Source: Flavobacterium crocinum
Lineage (GTDB): Bacteria > Bacteroidota > Bacteroidia > Flavobacteriales > Flavobacteriaceae
Assembly (NCBI RefSeq): GCF_003122385.1
Contig: NZ_CP029255.1
Location: forward strand, 2,108,001-2,172,000
Reading direction: 5' to 3'
Length of the DNA: 64,000 bases
The notes under the pieces were generated by a model that ran no database searches, was not told the origin of the DNA, and was given only the letters and a program-made list of their open reading frames with translations. Made by a program: the position numbers and the translations under genes. Numbering within the stretch: position 1 is the stretch's first letter; each line of letters starts with the position of its first letter. Shown piece by piece: positions 43,254 to 51,467 of this stretch.

Positions 43254-43306
43254 AGCGGGAACAGGACTCGAACCTGTGTCCGCCGTGGCGGATATGCCCC
43301 CGACAT
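43254..43306 (-). other. tRNA-fMet 3'-end remnant, copy 1
   Basis: On the minus strand it ends with CACAGGTTCGAGTCCTGT then TCCCGCT, identical to the T arm and acceptor 3' strand of the real tRNA-fMet at 43990-44062. Before that it shares GTCGGG, but the anticodon-arm portion is replaced by GGCATATCCGCCACGGCGGA, which contains a perfect inverted repeat (TCCGCC / GGCGGA). It has no 5' half and cannot form a tRNA. Confidence 0.85.
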
Positions 43307-43307
43307 A

Positions 43308-43562
43308 TTAAATTTTAGAAATAAGATTTTTAATAAATTCTCTTCCCACACCAGTTTTTAAGTATTTTTCTCTTTTCATTGCCTCAGATTTTGAGTTGAA
43401 AAATTCAACATAAATTACAACCCAAGGTCTAAATTTGAGAGTATAACCTTTTTTTTCAAGAAGATTATGTGATTTAAATCTTTCAATTAAATTGGAAGTA
43501 AATCCAGTATAGTTTTTCTTGAATTTTTCAGAATAAAGAATGTAAACAACAAATTCTTCCAT
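43308..43562 (-). CDS. GIY-YIG family nuclease, copy 1
   Basis: 84 residues from the ATG at 43562, chosen because the sibling copy shares homology only from this Met. The GIY-YIG core is MEEFVVYILYSEKFKKNYTG (VYI...YTG form of the motif), then TSNLIERFKSHN with the conserved Arg, and FFNSKSEAMKREKYLKTG with the metal-binding Glu. This COG2827-like small nuclease type is very common in flavobacteria. It is nearly identical to copy 2, differing only in the second residue (Glu for Asp), so the duplication or conversion is recent. It lies inside a tandem unit with tRNA-end remnants. Confidence 0.85.
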   Translation of the reverse strand: MEEFVVYILYSEKFKKNYTGFTSNLIERFKSHNLLEKKGYTLKFRPWVVIYVEFFNSKSEAMKREKYLKTGVGREFIKNLISKI

Positions 43563-43589
43563 ATTGCAATATATTATAAACAAAAAAAA

Positions 43590-43614
43590 AACACCACTTG
43601 TAGTAAGTGGTGTT
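43590..43614 (-). terminator. Hairpin before GIY-YIG copy 1
   Basis: AACACCACTT / AAGTGGTGTT with a short loop. On the minus strand it is followed by a long T tract, so it would stop transcription reading from the upstream unit. Confidence 0.65.
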
Positions 43615-43622
43615 TTGGTTGT

Positions 43623-43675
43623 AGCGGGAACAGGACTCGAACCTGTGTCCGCCGTGGCGGATATGCCCCCGACAT
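43623..43675 (-). other. tRNA-fMet 3'-end remnant, copy 2
   Basis: Identical in sequence to the remnant at 43254-43306, exactly 369 bases away, directly downstream of GIY-YIG copy 2 on the minus strand. Confidence 0.85.
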
Positions 43676-43676
43676 A

Positions 43677-43931
43677 TTAAATTTTAGAAATAAGATTTTT
43701 AATAAATTCTCTTCCCACACCAGTTTTTAAGTATTTTTCTCTTTTCATTGCCTCAGATTTTGAGTTGAAAAATTCAACATAAATTACAACCCAAGGTCTA
43801 AATTTGAGAGTATAACCTTTTTTTTCAAGAAGATTATGTGATTTAAATCTTTCAATTAAATTGGAAGTAAATCCAGTATAGTTTTTCTTGAATTTTTCAG
43901 AATAAAGAATATAGACAACAAATTCATCCAT
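43677..43931 (-). CDS. GIY-YIG family nuclease, copy 2
   Basis: 84 residues from the ATG at 43931; the longer frame to 43973 runs into the terminator hairpin. Sequence as copy 1 except Asp2. It lies 59 bases downstream of the initiator tRNA on the same strand, separated from it by a terminator-type hairpin, and its stop codon is followed within two bases by the tRNA-end remnant. Function of such single-domain GIY-YIG proteins is not established; the repeat structure suggests a homing or insertion role. Confidence 0.85.
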   Translation of the reverse strand: MDEFVVYILYSEKFKKNYTGFTSNLIERFKSHNLLEKKGYTLKFRPWVVIYVEFFNSKSEAMKREKYLKTGVGREFIKNLISKI

Positions 43932-43951
43932 AATACAAATTGTTATAAATG

Positions 43952-43984
43952 AAAAAAACACCAGCTTTTTCAAGTGGTGTTTTT
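43952..43984 (-). terminator. Terminator of tRNA-fMet
   Basis: AAAAACACCA / TGGTGTTTTT with an 11-base loop; on the minus strand a T tract follows. It resembles the hairpin at 43590-43614. Confidence 0.7.
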
Positions 43985-43989
43985 GCTAG

Positions 43990-44062
43990 TAGCGGGAACA
44001 GGACTCGAACCTGTGACCTTCGGGTTATGAGCCCGACGAGCTGCCTACTGCTCTATCCCGCG
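43990..44062 (-). tRNA. Initiator tRNA-fMet (anticodon CAT)
   Basis: Minus strand: acceptor CGCGGGA / TCCCGCT with a mismatch at position 1-72, anticodon stem TCGGG / CCCGA with three consecutive G:C pairs and loop CTCATAA, T loop TTCGAGT, discriminator A. The 1-72 mismatch and the three G:C pairs are the hallmarks of initiator tRNA rather than elongator tRNA-Met. Confidence 0.93.
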
Positions 44063-44152
44063 ATGTTTCGGGTGCAAAGATACACACTAAATACGGTTAT
44101 GCAAACAATTTTTGTACTTTATTTTTTATATTTTTGAGAAGTGCTGTTTTTT

Positions 44153-44677
44153 CTAGATTTCAAAATCCAGTAATTCCTGGTAAACATTCCCCTTTAAGCC
44201 TAATAATAAGCCGAATGCGGGTTCGGTTTTTATCCCTTTTTCTTTGAGTCTGATAATTTCCAATCGAAAATTTTGGTCTTTTGAAAGTAGGATTTTATTT
44301 TCAATAACCATGTGTTTATATCCATTTTGAAGTTCGGTTGGAATATTCTGTCCAAAGATTTCTATTTCAAAAACGTCAAGAAAGAAGTTTGCAACAACCG
44401 ATTCCCGATCATCAATCAAAACTTCCCTGATTGTAAAATTCATTTCTTTTCCAAAAAGTTGCTTAACTATCTCAATAAAATCCAGTTTGTTTTTCCAGTA
44501 ACAAATAATATCAAGATCACTGTTTTCAATATCAATATGTATTGGAATAGTTCCTACGAGAATAGGATCAAAATCAGCTAAACTTTCTAAAACTTTGTAT
44601 TTCGTCAAAACCTCAAAAGCCAATTGTTGTTTTTGATTTCCTGTTTTTAAATACGCTAAATTCTTGAAATCGGTCAT
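44153..44677 (-). CDS. DUF4269 protein (nucleotidyltransferase-like)
   Basis: 174 residues from the ATG at 44677, four bases after the stop of the upstream gene; the longer frame would overlap it. The motif DPILVGTIPIHIDIENSDLDIICYW (interrupted here as GTIP..., IDIENSDLDII) resembles a nucleotidyltransferase-fold G-S-x-D-x-D region, the basis of DUF4269. No membrane segment. Likely co-transcribed with the GT39 gene. Function unknown. Confidence 0.72.
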   Translation of the reverse strand: MTDFKNLAYLKTGNQKQQLAFEVLTKYKVLESLADFDPILVGTIPIHIDIENSDLDIICYWKNKLDFIEIVKQLFGKEMNFTIREVLIDDRESVVANFFLDVFEIEIFGQNIPTELQNGYKHMVIENKILLSKDQNFRLEIIRLKEKGIKTEPAFGLLLGLKGNVYQELLDFEI

Positions 44678-44681
44678 TTTG

Positions 44682-46193
44682 TTAATCCTTATAATTTTTT
44701 TCTTTGGCAATTTCCTGCTCTAATCTTTTGTTGATATTGACTTTGGCATTCGTAAAAACAAAAATAGTCGTTCCGTATTCTCTCGCATATTTATTGGTAA
44801 TCTGCCCCCCAACAAAAGCCTTTTCAAAAAACGGGCTTGTTGTTTTAAATTCGTCACTGTTTTCTTCAAAATTTTTAACGCGAATTAAGTTTTTGTAGTA
44901 CACATTCAAATCAAACCAATTCACATAATCGGCATTGAAAGAAACGGCTTTAATTCCTTTTTTGGTATAATAATTTATAGCTCCGGCCTGACCGTAATTG
45001 TCGCAAAGTACCAAAGTATTTTCTGTTTTTGGAAACAAAGCATAAATCGAATCAGTTTTGCGGGCAAGTTCTTTCCAGCCCAGCATATCGGCAAAATCTT
45101 GTGCTAAGTCGTGTTCTTTTCCGTCTTCCCAACGGTGTGTTTCTAATTTTTCGGCAACCAATTGTTCCGGACTTCTATTCGGAAAAGCCATGAAATACAT
45201 CGGAATAAAAAACAACAATGGAAGCGCAATAAATACAGGTTTTAAAAAGCGTTTCCATCCATTCTGTAAAACGTCTGAAAGAAATACTGACCCGAAAGCA
45301 ATGTATATGGGATACAAGCCAATGGCATAATAAGATTTCGCTTTGAAGTACAAAAAGATAACCAAAGTGAAAATGATCGAACCAAAAAAGAATCGGTATT
45401 TCTCAAATGGTTTGTAAAATAACAACGCATACAAAGAAGCCAGAATTACAAAAAAACTTCCAATAAAAAATAAAACCTGTTCTTTTAAGAATCCTGCTCG
45501 TTCAACATTCACCAACTGTGTTTCTGCCAGTTCTTTCATATGATGCACTATCGGAAAGTGATTTCTGTACTGCCATAAAAGATTCGGAATTATAAAAAGA
45601 AATCCCATAATCAAAGCAAAATAGAGTTCTTTTTTAACTAATATTTTTCGCTGATTCGAAAGTAAAATAGCAGGAATTAATCCCAGTAACAAAAACAAAA
45701 TGTTGTATTTATTCAGAAAACCAAATGCAAAAACAAAAGCGCCTAAATAGAGCCAGTTGTTTTTTTCTGAAGTGATGTACTGAATCAGAATATAATAAAA
45801 TAGCGTCCAGCACAAAACGTCAAGTGAGTTTGGCTGATAAAGCATATTAAGACGCAACAAAGAAGAAAAAACAATGCCCAATGCGCCAAGAATTAGAGCA
45901 TAAAGATTTCCTTTTAAAAGCTCAATAGTTTTCCAGACAACCAAAAGTGTCAAAGCACCAAAAAGGGCAGGGAAGAACTTAATCCAGAAAACCGAATTAC
46001 CCAGTACTAAAATAAGACACGAAAACCAGGAAGTTACAGGTGGAACCGATAAATATCCCCACGCCAAGTGATGCGCCTGATCCAGATGCAGGTATTCGTC
46101 TCGTTGTAAATCATATTCAGGACTAATTAAAACATATTGTAAAACAAATTTTAGAAGTATAAACCCAATTAAAATCAGTGTCTTTTTGTTCAT
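44682..46193 (-). CDS. Glycosyltransferase family 39 (ArnT/PMT-like) membrane protein
   Basis: 503 residues from the ATG at 46193; the extra 41 codons upstream are not hydrophobic-signal-like and hold no family homology. An N-terminal helix is followed by the acidic motif YDLQRDEYLHLDQAHHLAWG, then VPPVTSW, typical of lipid-linked sugar transferases of GT39/PMT_2. About ten to twelve transmembrane helices follow, then a soluble C-terminal domain (about 390-503). It would transfer a sugar from a polyprenyl carrier onto lipid or protein at the periplasmic face. Confidence 0.85.
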   Translation of the reverse strand: MNKKTLILIGFILLKFVLQYVLISPEYDLQRDEYLHLDQAHHLAWGYLSVPPVTSWFSCLILVLGNSVFWIKFFPALFGALTLLVVWKTIELLKGNLYALILGALGIVFSSLLRLNMLYQPNSLDVLCWTLFYYILIQYITSEKNNWLYLGAFVFAFGFLNKYNILFLLLGLIPAILLSNQRKILVKKELYFALIMGFLFIIPNLLWQYRNHFPIVHHMKELAETQLVNVERAGFLKEQVLFFIGSFFVILASLYALLFYKPFEKYRFFFGSIIFTLVIFLYFKAKSYYAIGLYPIYIAFGSVFLSDVLQNGWKRFLKPVFIALPLLFFIPMYFMAFPNRSPEQLVAEKLETHRWEDGKEHDLAQDFADMLGWKELARKTDSIYALFPKTENTLVLCDNYGQAGAINYYTKKGIKAVSFNADYVNWFDLNVYYKNLIRVKNFEENSDEFKTTSPFFEKAFVGGQITNKYAREYGTTIFVFTNAKVNINKRLEQEIAKEKNYKD

Positions 46194-46411
46194 GAAGTTT
46201 TTGGTTTTAAGCGTAAGTGGTTTGGTTTCAGTTAAAAGTATAACGAATATAAAATTTATTTTGATTGAAAGGCTGAATCTGAGTTTGTTATTTGAAAACC
46301 GGCAGAATTTCGTCAAGAAATTTTTAGCATTTAGACTAGGTGCATTTATGCAAGTGAAATGCCTTTTAACGTAAAGTAAATTCTATTTTTCTATGTGTTT
46401 AAATATAAAAC

Positions 46412-46441
46412 AAAAAAGCTCCAGATTGCTCTGAAGCTTTT
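46412..46441 (-). terminator. Terminator of the DUF4494 gene
   Basis: AAAAAAGCTCCAGA / TCTGAAGCTTTT with loop TTGC, eight bases after the stop; another copy of the recurrent hairpin. Confidence 0.8.
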
Positions 46442-46449
46442 GTTGAATT

Positions 46450-46998
46450 TTATTCCTCTGTTGCCGTTTCAAATTCCATGTGGTCGATCATTTCGACTTC
46501 TGGTTTATCTGGTTTTGAAGCTTTTAGGGCATTAAATCTTTCCAGCATTTCAGTTTCTCCTTCTTCACCACTGAAATAAGGGAAAACATCCATAATTGGT
46601 GTTTCTGAAATAGATGGAATAGAATATTCACCCATTGTATTTTTCATTATGTGAAGTGTGTTGTCGTAAGCTTCGCGAACATCGTTTGCCTGAACAAGCA
46701 TATACATACTCGTTTTTCTTTCCTTGCCGCTTTCTTCATCATAAGCAATTAATGTAATTTTAGACTTGAACCATCTGTCAGCATTTTCAAAAGGATGAAT
46801 TTCGGCATAATTTGCTACTTTTATAGCTGTGATTTTAAATTCTTCACTAGTATAAGCGGCCATTTCTTCGGTCATTCTTTTTTCTGCTTCTGTATAAGAC
46901 AAAGCATCGACCAAATAAGGTTCGGTTAAAACTTTTTGTCCGCCGGTTTCGTCTGTTTTTCTATATTTTACTTTGCATTCGTACCAAATTGCGCTCAT
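46450..46998 (-). CDS. DUF4494 protein
   Basis: 182 residues, soluble, acidic C-terminus. It begins SAIWYECKVKYRKTDETG and continues TEPYLVDALSYTEAEKRM, then WFKSKITLIAYDEESGKE and SMYMLVQANDVREAYDN, the recognisable pattern of DUF4494, a Bacteroidota family of unknown function. Single gene with its own terminator. Confidence 0.85.
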   Translation of the reverse strand: MSAIWYECKVKYRKTDETGGQKVLTEPYLVDALSYTEAEKRMTEEMAAYTSEEFKITAIKVANYAEIHPFENADRWFKSKITLIAYDEESGKERKTSMYMLVQANDVREAYDNTLHIMKNTMGEYSIPSISETPIMDVFPYFSGEEGETEMLERFNALKASKPDKPEVEMIDHMEFETATEE

Positions 46999-47408
46999 TT
47001 TCTTCTAAATTTTAAGGATGCCAAAGATAAATCATACTGCAAAATAAATAGTTAAATATCGAAATAGATATTCACAATTTTATATAGTTTTTGGTAACGT
47101 TTTGAGGTTCTGTAAGTTATCTTTTTTACTTCAAAAAAGCTTTGTAATCTTTGTCATTCTTTTAGAATTCTCTGAAAAAATAAAATAAAAGTTGAGTGTA
47201 ATTTGTTGTATTTCAATGCTTTGTTTGTAGAGTTTTAAAAATGATAAAAAAAAATAATTTAGCTTAAAACCAAATGGTCAATTTGAACGTAAGTGTGGGA
47301 AGATAGTGGTCGGGAATGAGGTAAATTCGAATGATAATTAGTTTTTGGAACATACTGAATCTTACCGCATTTCTGGCTACTATTTTTTATGAATTTTAAG
47401 AATACTAC
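46999..47408. other. Intergenic region, no gene seen
   Basis: 410 AT-rich bases between divergent genes. It should hold the promoters of DUF4494 (minus) and the 81-residue gene (plus), but no clean TTTG-N19-TAnnTTTG match is evident. Confidence 0.5.
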
Positions 47409-47654
47409 ATGACAGGAAAATTAAACGTTCAGAGATTAAAAGAAACTTTAGATTACTTACAAAGCAAACAGCGTGAGTTAAACAGACAAGGTGAAAATGA
47501 TACGAGAAGTATCGAATCCATGATTAAATATCTTAAAAAAGACATGCTGGATCAATACAATTTGGCAGATCATCATTTGTCCATCAAACAGGAAATCAAA
47601 GACACCGAAACGTTTATACAAAACGTCAAAAGTATTATTGATATCAACTCTTAA
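47409..47654 (+). CDS. Small coiled-coil hypothetical protein
   Basis: 81 residues, nearly all helical and charged (LKETLDYLQSKQRELNRQGE, IESMIKYLKKDMLDQYN, IKQEIKDTETFIQNVKSI) with heptad-like leucines, so a coiled coil or helical hairpin. No signal peptide. Not recognised. Codon use fits its neighbours, and the frame fills the gap before the convergent protease gene. Confidence 0.65.
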   Translation: MTGKLNVQRLKETLDYLQSKQRELNRQGENDTRSIESMIKYLKKDMLDQYNLADHHLSIKQEIKDTETFIQNVKSIIDINS

Positions 47655-47682
47655 ACTTTATTTTATAGAAAGAAAACTACTT

Positions 47683-48621
47683 TTATTCCAGTTTGTATTT
47701 TTCGTTTTTACAATCCAGAACGAGTTTGTGATGGAGGAAAAGTTTATTCCCAATCATTCCCTGCATTCCGGAACGTTTCATTAAAAATTTTTGAAGTTCA
47801 GAAGTGCCTTCGATATAAGTAACTTCAGAAAGGTCTAAGACTAGATTTCCAAACTGTATTTTCTTTTTCGCGGAAGCGGAATAAACATCCAGCATATTTC
47901 CCCAGGAATTTCCTTTTTCGATTTTCAGCGGACTATTTTTGATTTTGTATTGTTTCCAGATTTCCTTTTGTGTAATCAATTCGTAACCGCTACTTCCGGT
48001 ATCATATAGCAGTTTCAATTCCTGATTTTCAATTTTTGACGGAATCAGTATTTTACGTTTTTTGAATTCAAAAGCGGTAAAATCTTTTTCTTTTATCTGC
48101 TCAAGAAAAGAACATTTATTGTTTTTAAAATCTAAAATAGTGATTCGTTTTTCGAGTAAATCAGTTCCAATTGTGCCAATTATATTTTCTGCATTTAGAT
48201 TATCAAAATCAACATTACTTCCATAGTTTAAAACCTGAAAAGTAGTCGAATTAATCTTCATATTTCCAATTGTAAAAGCAGTTGAAATTTGTTTCTTTTC
48301 GGAATCAGTTTTGATTGGATTCGGAAATTTTTCAGAAATTGATTCTAATGATTTTTTATAAAAAACAGTAATTGGCGAACCGGAATCAAACTGCATATAA
48401 AAGGTTTTGTCGATTCCGTTAATTTGTACCGGGATCAGTAAAGCTTCATGCTGATTTTCATTACTCGAAATCCATTTTATTGCAATATTTTCTGCTGTTC
48501 CTGAAACGTTCAGATAATTCTCCGGCGGTGCGAATTTGTTTTGGAAATAAAAATATCCTCCTAATAAGGATAAAACGATAATCGTTAAAATAATAACGGC
48601 AACTTTCTTAAATAGTTTCAT
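47683..48621 (-). CDS. Membrane-anchored aspartyl-protease-like protein
   Basis: 312 residues from the ATG at 48621; an ATG seven codons earlier (48642) is also possible. An N-terminal transmembrane anchor (VAVIILTIIVLSLLGGYFYF) precedes two retropepsin/pepsin-like halves: FYMQFDSGSPITVFY (DSG) near residue 73 and LKLLYDTGSSGYELIT (DTG) near 205. Paired D-S/T-G motifs suggest a two-lobed aspartic protease fold acting outside the cytoplasm. The substrate is unknown. It is followed upstream by an XRE-type membrane regulator on the same strand. Confidence 0.72.
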   Translation of the reverse strand: MKLFKKVAVIILTIIVLSLLGGYFYFQNKFAPPENYLNVSGTAENIAIKWISSNENQHEALLIPVQINGIDKTFYMQFDSGSPITVFYKKSLESISEKFPNPIKTDSEKKQISTAFTIGNMKINSTTFQVLNYGSNVDFDNLNAENIIGTIGTDLLEKRITILDFKNNKCSFLEQIKEKDFTAFEFKKRKILIPSKIENQELKLLYDTGSSGYELITQKEIWKQYKIKNSPLKIEKGNSWGNMLDVYSASAKKKIQFGNLVLDLSEVTYIEGTSELQKFLMKRSGMQGMIGNKLFLHHKLVLDCKNEKYKLE

Positions 48622-48709
48622 GATTGATTTTTTTTGCAACATTCGGATTTAGCTTCCGATTTTCGTGCAAAAACAATGCGACATTTTTACGTCAGTTTTA
48701 TGACTCTGG

Positions 48710-49252
48710 TTATAAGAAGTTGTGTTTTAGTTTGATAGCTAATGTTTGGTCTTGATTCAGACTAATGCCATTCAGAACTACAATTACCAGTTTCAAACCC
48801 AGAATTGTAATTAACGGAATAAGAAAAAGAGGAAATTTTATCAAAAAAGCACGTTGAATAAACGGACTTAGAATCAATAAAAAGGAAAGTATAAGACTTA
48901 GAAAAATTTGAATGGTGATGATTTGTTTTCCTAATTCACGGTTTTTATGATCTTTGGTTTTGTAAGTTAAAATTAAAGGAAAAATGATACTTCCAAACGG
49001 AATAATAAGTCCCATTAAAGCTGAAAGATTGATGATTTTGGCTCTTTCTACTTCGCTTTTTTCATTTTTCTTTTTGATGAGGTTTTCCGGTTCTGTTTCC
49101 AGAGACTGAGCAAGAGTTTTGAGTGTAAATCCTTTTAGAATACTTCCGGCTTCGATTCTCTGGATTGTTCTTAACGAAAGTCCCGATTTTTCGGCCAGTT
49201 CATTTTGAGTCATGTTTTGGTTTTCTCTCAAAATTTTTACGTTGTTCTTCAT
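48710..49252 (-). CDS. XRE-family regulator with C-terminal membrane domain
   Basis: 180 residues. Residues 1-62 are a helix-turn-helix of XRE/Cro type (NMTQNELAEKSGLSLRTIQR, then EAGSILKGFTLKTLAQSL). After a charged linker, residues about 75-170 contain three to four transmembrane helices resembling DUF4870-type domains. Membrane-tethered XRE proteins of this layout are common in Flavobacteriia. It is the likely first gene of a unit with the protease-like gene 88 bases downstream. Confidence 0.8.
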   Translation of the reverse strand: MKNNVKILRENQNMTQNELAEKSGLSLRTIQRIEAGSILKGFTLKTLAQSLETEPENLIKKKNEKSEVERAKIINLSALMGLIIPFGSIIFPLILTYKTKDHKNRELGKQIITIQIFLSLILSFLLILSPFIQRAFLIKFPLFLIPLITILGLKLVIVVLNGISLNQDQTLAIKLKHNFL

Positions 49253-49305
49253 GTTTTAGGATTGGCAGTTTGATGACGAAAATAAAAAAAAAGTTTAAAA
49301 TTTTT

Positions 49306-49595
49306 TCACGCAGATTTTACAGATTTGGGCAGATTCAGCAGATTTTGATTTCAATAATCTCTTGGATTTAATTGTTTTAACATAACTTAAGAGATAGATT
49401 TTATAGCCGTTAAAGGCATTTCATTCGCATCAATACACATAGCAAACTATGTGTTAGAAACTAGTTTCTTTTTGTCTCCTTTTTAGGGAAGCAAATAACT
49501 ATGCTTCTATGTGTTTAATATTTTTTTAAAATTACTTAATGGGTTTATAATAATCTGCTTTTATCTGCTCAAATCTTTTTTAAATCTGCGTGAAA
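49306..49595. repeat. Long inverted-repeat element (CGCAGATT type)
   Basis: Left arm 49306-49350 begins TTCACGCAGATTTTACAGAT; right arm 49551-49595 ends AAATCTGCGTGAA. The arms align over about 45 bases with a few differences and enclose about 200 bases holding shorter palindromes (CACATAG / CTATGTG near 49437 and AGAAACTAGTTTCT near 49454). It is non-coding and lies upstream of GH130. Confidence 0.65.
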
Positions 49596-49760
49596 CTCTT
49601 TTAAAGATTTTTAAGAGAATGTTTAGAAGAATACAATCTTTATAAATAGCATTTCAAAAGTTAAAGTTTAATAAAAATTAAGCCTTTTTCTTTAACAAAA
49701 TGATTAACTTGTTATAGAATAAATGATTCACCTATATTAAATATCCTAAAAAATACCACT

Positions 49761-51227
49761 ATGCGCGTATCAGTAGTTCGAAAAAACATAAAATTTACAC
49801 CAGATTCCAGAAGAGTAGTTGCCCGATATTTTATGAATGGGCACGAAAGAACCCAGCAAATGGTGCTTCGGATCATGATGCTCGACGAAAAACAAGTATC
49901 ACAGACTTTAGAACAAACGCTTCGTGAGTTCGCCAGACGTCATAGAAATATTTCGACAGTTTTCTTTAAACATTGCGAAAGAATAAGGCCTATAATCGAG
50001 GAAATGAAAATTGATTATGAAGGCATGTCTCTTGATCGTAAAATGCTAATTGGTTCTTATTGTACAATGGAATATGCAATCGAATCGGCTGCGATTTTTA
50101 ATCCCTCAATTGTAGAAGATTTTGATCAGACGGGCTTGGAGGCAGGCGAAAAACGTGTCGTGATTTCGTTCAGAGCTACGGGAGAAGGGCATATTTCATC
50201 GATTGTTTTTAGAAGAGGAATTCTCGATAGAAATAATGACCTGCATATTATGAAAATTGGAAATCATATTGATAAGGCCGAAATCGAACATAAGACCTTA
50301 TTCAATAAAGAAAGATTTCTAACAAAATTGGCAGAAATGCATACTACAGATAAGTATATCGAACAAATTATGCACGATCTTCCGGATGAATTTGAGTTTG
50401 CCGTACTTAAAAATTTGCTGACAGAAGCGCTGAGCGATCCAGCCATCAGAGAGGAAAGAAAAACAGCTTTACAGGAAATATTATGGCTCGCCAATTCATT
50501 TTACGATTTACAGTTCAAACATGATTCGGATATCACGGAACGTGTTATTTTCCCAATTTCCGATTCTGAAAGCCGTGGAATTGAAGACGCCCGTTTTGTT
50601 CGTTTTGTTGATGACGATGATTCGGTTCGCATTATGGCAACTTATACAGCTTATAATGGACATACGATTTTACCAAAATTAATTTCTACCGAAGATTTCT
50701 ATAGCTTTAGAGTAATGCCGCTTCATGGAGAAGGAGCACAGAATAAAAATCTGGCTTTGTTTCCACGAAAAATTAAAGGCAAATATGCTATGCTGGCGAG
50801 AATCGATGGTGTAAACAATTACATTATGTATTCTGACAGAGCAACACAATGGAATACACCGATTTTGCTGCAGGAACCTCGTTTTACGTGGGAATTAACG
50901 CAGATAGGAAATTGTGGTTCACCGCTTTGGACAGAAGAAGGCTGGCTGGTAATTACACATGGAGTTGGAACAATGCGACGTTATTGTATTGGAGCTTCTT
51001 TATTTGATTTGGAAGATCCGTCTAAAGAAATAGGAAGACTTACAGAACCATTACTCGCTCCGTTGGAAGACGAACGCGAAGGTTATGTGCCCAATGTAGT
51101 GTATTCCTGCGGTGCTATAATTCACAATAACAGTTTGATTTTGCCTTATGCCGTTTCAGATTATTGTTCAACTTACGGGGTTGTTGATTTGGCGGAATTG
51201 CTGGATGCACTTCGAAAAAGTAAATAA
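49761..51227 (+). CDS. GH130-family glycoside phosphorylase/hydrolase
   Basis: 488 residues, cytoplasmic (no signal). A helical N-terminal extension (about 1-170) is followed by a five-bladed propeller typical of GH130: IEDARFVRF (the ExxR/D region, near 275), TYTAYNGHTILPKLI, KNLALFPRKIKGKYAMLARIDG (given as KNLALFPRKI and YAMLARIDG), GNCGSPLWTEEGWLVITHGV and YVPNVVYSCGA. GH130 enzymes phosphorolyse beta-1,2- or beta-1,4-mannosides. The long helical N-terminus matches a subset common in Bacteroidota; the exact substrate is not inferable. Confidence 0.85.
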   Translation: MRVSVVRKNIKFTPDSRRVVARYFMNGHERTQQMVLRIMMLDEKQVSQTLEQTLREFARRHRNISTVFFKHCERIRPIIEEMKIDYEGMSLDRKMLIGSYCTMEYAIESAAIFNPSIVEDFDQTGLEAGEKRVVISFRATGEGHISSIVFRRGILDRNNDLHIMKIGNHIDKAEIEHKTLFNKERFLTKLAEMHTTDKYIEQIMHDLPDEFEFAVLKNLLTEALSDPAIREERKTALQEILWLANSFYDLQFKHDSDITERVIFPISDSESRGIEDARFVRFVDDDDSVRIMATYTAYNGHTILPKLISTEDFYSFRVMPLHGEGAQNKNLALFPRKIKGKYAMLARIDGVNNYIMYSDRATQWNTPILLQEPRFTWELTQIGNCGSPLWTEEGWLVITHGVGTMRRYCIGASLFDLEDPSKEIGRLTEPLLAPLEDEREGYVPNVVYSCGAIIHNNSLILPYAVSDYCSTYGVVDLAELLDALRKSK

Positions 51228-51276
51228 AATATTGATTATACACTAAACATTAATAATTCAGTATAAAGCATATTGG

Positions 51277-51412
51277 TAACGCGGATAAAACGGATTTACT
51301 TCGTAAAGACACGGATTAAAACAGATTTATGGCTATTAAATTTAGATAGATTAATAAAAAAATCCGTTTTAATCCGCGTCTTCGCGTTAGCGAATCGGTA
51401 TCATCCGTGTCT
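51277..51412. repeat. Inverted-repeat element (CGCGGATT type)
   Basis: Left arm (51277-51329), with AACGCGGATAAAACGGATTT and ACACGGATTAAAACAGATTT, against right arm (51360-51411), with AAATCCGTTTTAATCCGCGT and ATCCGTGT. The two arms fold back on each other. Non-coding, between convergent genes. Confidence 0.65.
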
Positions 51413-51467
51413 GATTCCATAGATTTTTACTAAGTTCATTCAAAAAAAAATGTTTAAAGAGAAATAA

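Noticed and set aside
43252..43306. Reading the tRNA-end remnants as additional tRNA genes
   Set aside because: Only the T arm and acceptor 3' strand are present; no D arm, 5' acceptor strand or anticodon stem can be formed.
43254..43985. CRISPR-like interpretation of the 368-bp tandem repeats
   Set aside because: Only two units, far longer than CRISPR repeat-spacer units, and each contains a gene. No CRISPR array or cas gene is seen anywhere in the window.
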